Of a stretch of 5,530 bases of DNA, positions 5,464-5,530 are shown piece by piece. The notes under the pieces were generated by a model. That model was not told the DNA's origin, searched no databases, and saw nothing but the letters and a program-made list of their open reading frames with translations. Source of the DNA: Bacteroidetes bacterium CG2_30_32_10 (GTDB lineage: Bacteria > Bacteroidota > Bacteroidia > Bacteroidales > CG2-30-32-10); NCBI GenBank assembly GCA_001872995.1, contig MNXO01000151.1, positions 805 to 6,334 on the forward strand. The letters are read 5' to 3'. The translations under genes were made by a program, and so were the position numbers. The number at the start of each line of letters is the position of its first letter. The first letter of the stretch is position 1.

Positions 5464-5530
5464 ATGAAAAAGCTAAAAACAGTTTTTGTGATTTTATGTG
5501 CATTTTTGTTTATTTTTTCAAACAAAATAA
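5464..5530 (+). CDS. Start of a gene for an exported protein, cut by the right edge
   Basis: An ATG five bases after the hydrolase stop opens a frame that stays open to the window edge (22 full codons). The encoded start MKKLKTVFVILCAFLFIFSN has a basic tip and a hydrophobic core, so it is a Sec-type signal peptide. A Cys at position 12 lies inside the hydrophobic core without a clear lipobox, so I do not call it a lipoprotein. The tight spacing implies co-transcription with the hydrolase. The product cannot be identified from the visible part. Confidence 0.7.
   Translation, partial: MKKLKTVFVILCAFLFIFSNKI

Noticed and set aside
1..5530. CRISPR array, tRNA, rRNA, replication origin or known riboswitch
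   Set aside because: I saw no regularly spaced repeats, no cloverleaf-like GC-rich segment, no iteron cluster and no recognisable riboswitch core in the non-coding parts.

Overview
This 5.5 kb window is AT-rich and reads as Bacteroidota, probably a flavobacterium-like member. The evidence is a C-terminal type IX secretion (T9SS) sorting domain on a secreted hydrolase, a promoter element of the Bacteroidota TAnnTTTG type, no obvious Shine-Dalgarno sequences, and an IS1634-type transposase. Every gene I can support lies on the + strand.

Region by region: (1) Positions 1-817 hold the 3' part of an IS4-superfamily (IS1634-like) transposase that enters from the left edge. (2) Positions 818-1371 are a 554-base gene-poor spacer. 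It contains several inverted and direct repeats, a locally GC-richer patch with two competing hairpins, and a doubtful 30-codon ORF. (3) Positions 1372-3274 encode a two-component system: a six-pass membrane HisKA_3/DesK-NarX-type sensor kinase overlapping by 20 bases a NarL/LuxR-type response regulator. (4) Positions 3275-3409 form a short regulatory interval with a hairpin just after the regulator, an exact TAnnTTTG promoter box and a 20-base-spaced direct repeat. (5) Positions 3410-3778 encode a stand-alone receiver protein. It resembles the receiver domain of the upstream regulator, but lacks the DNA-binding domain and has lost key receiver residues. (6) Positions 3791-5458 encode a secreted alpha/beta hydrolase (lipase/esterase-like) with signal peptide, GHSRG nucleophile elbow, a beta-sandwich domain and a T9SS type A sorting tail. 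(7) From 5464 a further exported-protein gene begins and runs off the right edge.

My working model, which is inference, is as follows. The kinase and NarL-type regulator form one operon. The degenerate receiver, the T9SS-exported hydrolase and the next exported protein form a second, closely spaced transcription unit. The degenerate receiver looks like a diverged partial copy of the regulator's receiver, so it may tune the kinase or the regulator, and the hydrolase unit may be a target of the system. The most unusual part of the window is this pairing of a truncated, degenerate receiver paralogue with a cell-surface or secreted hydrolase, directly beside its likely parent two-component system.
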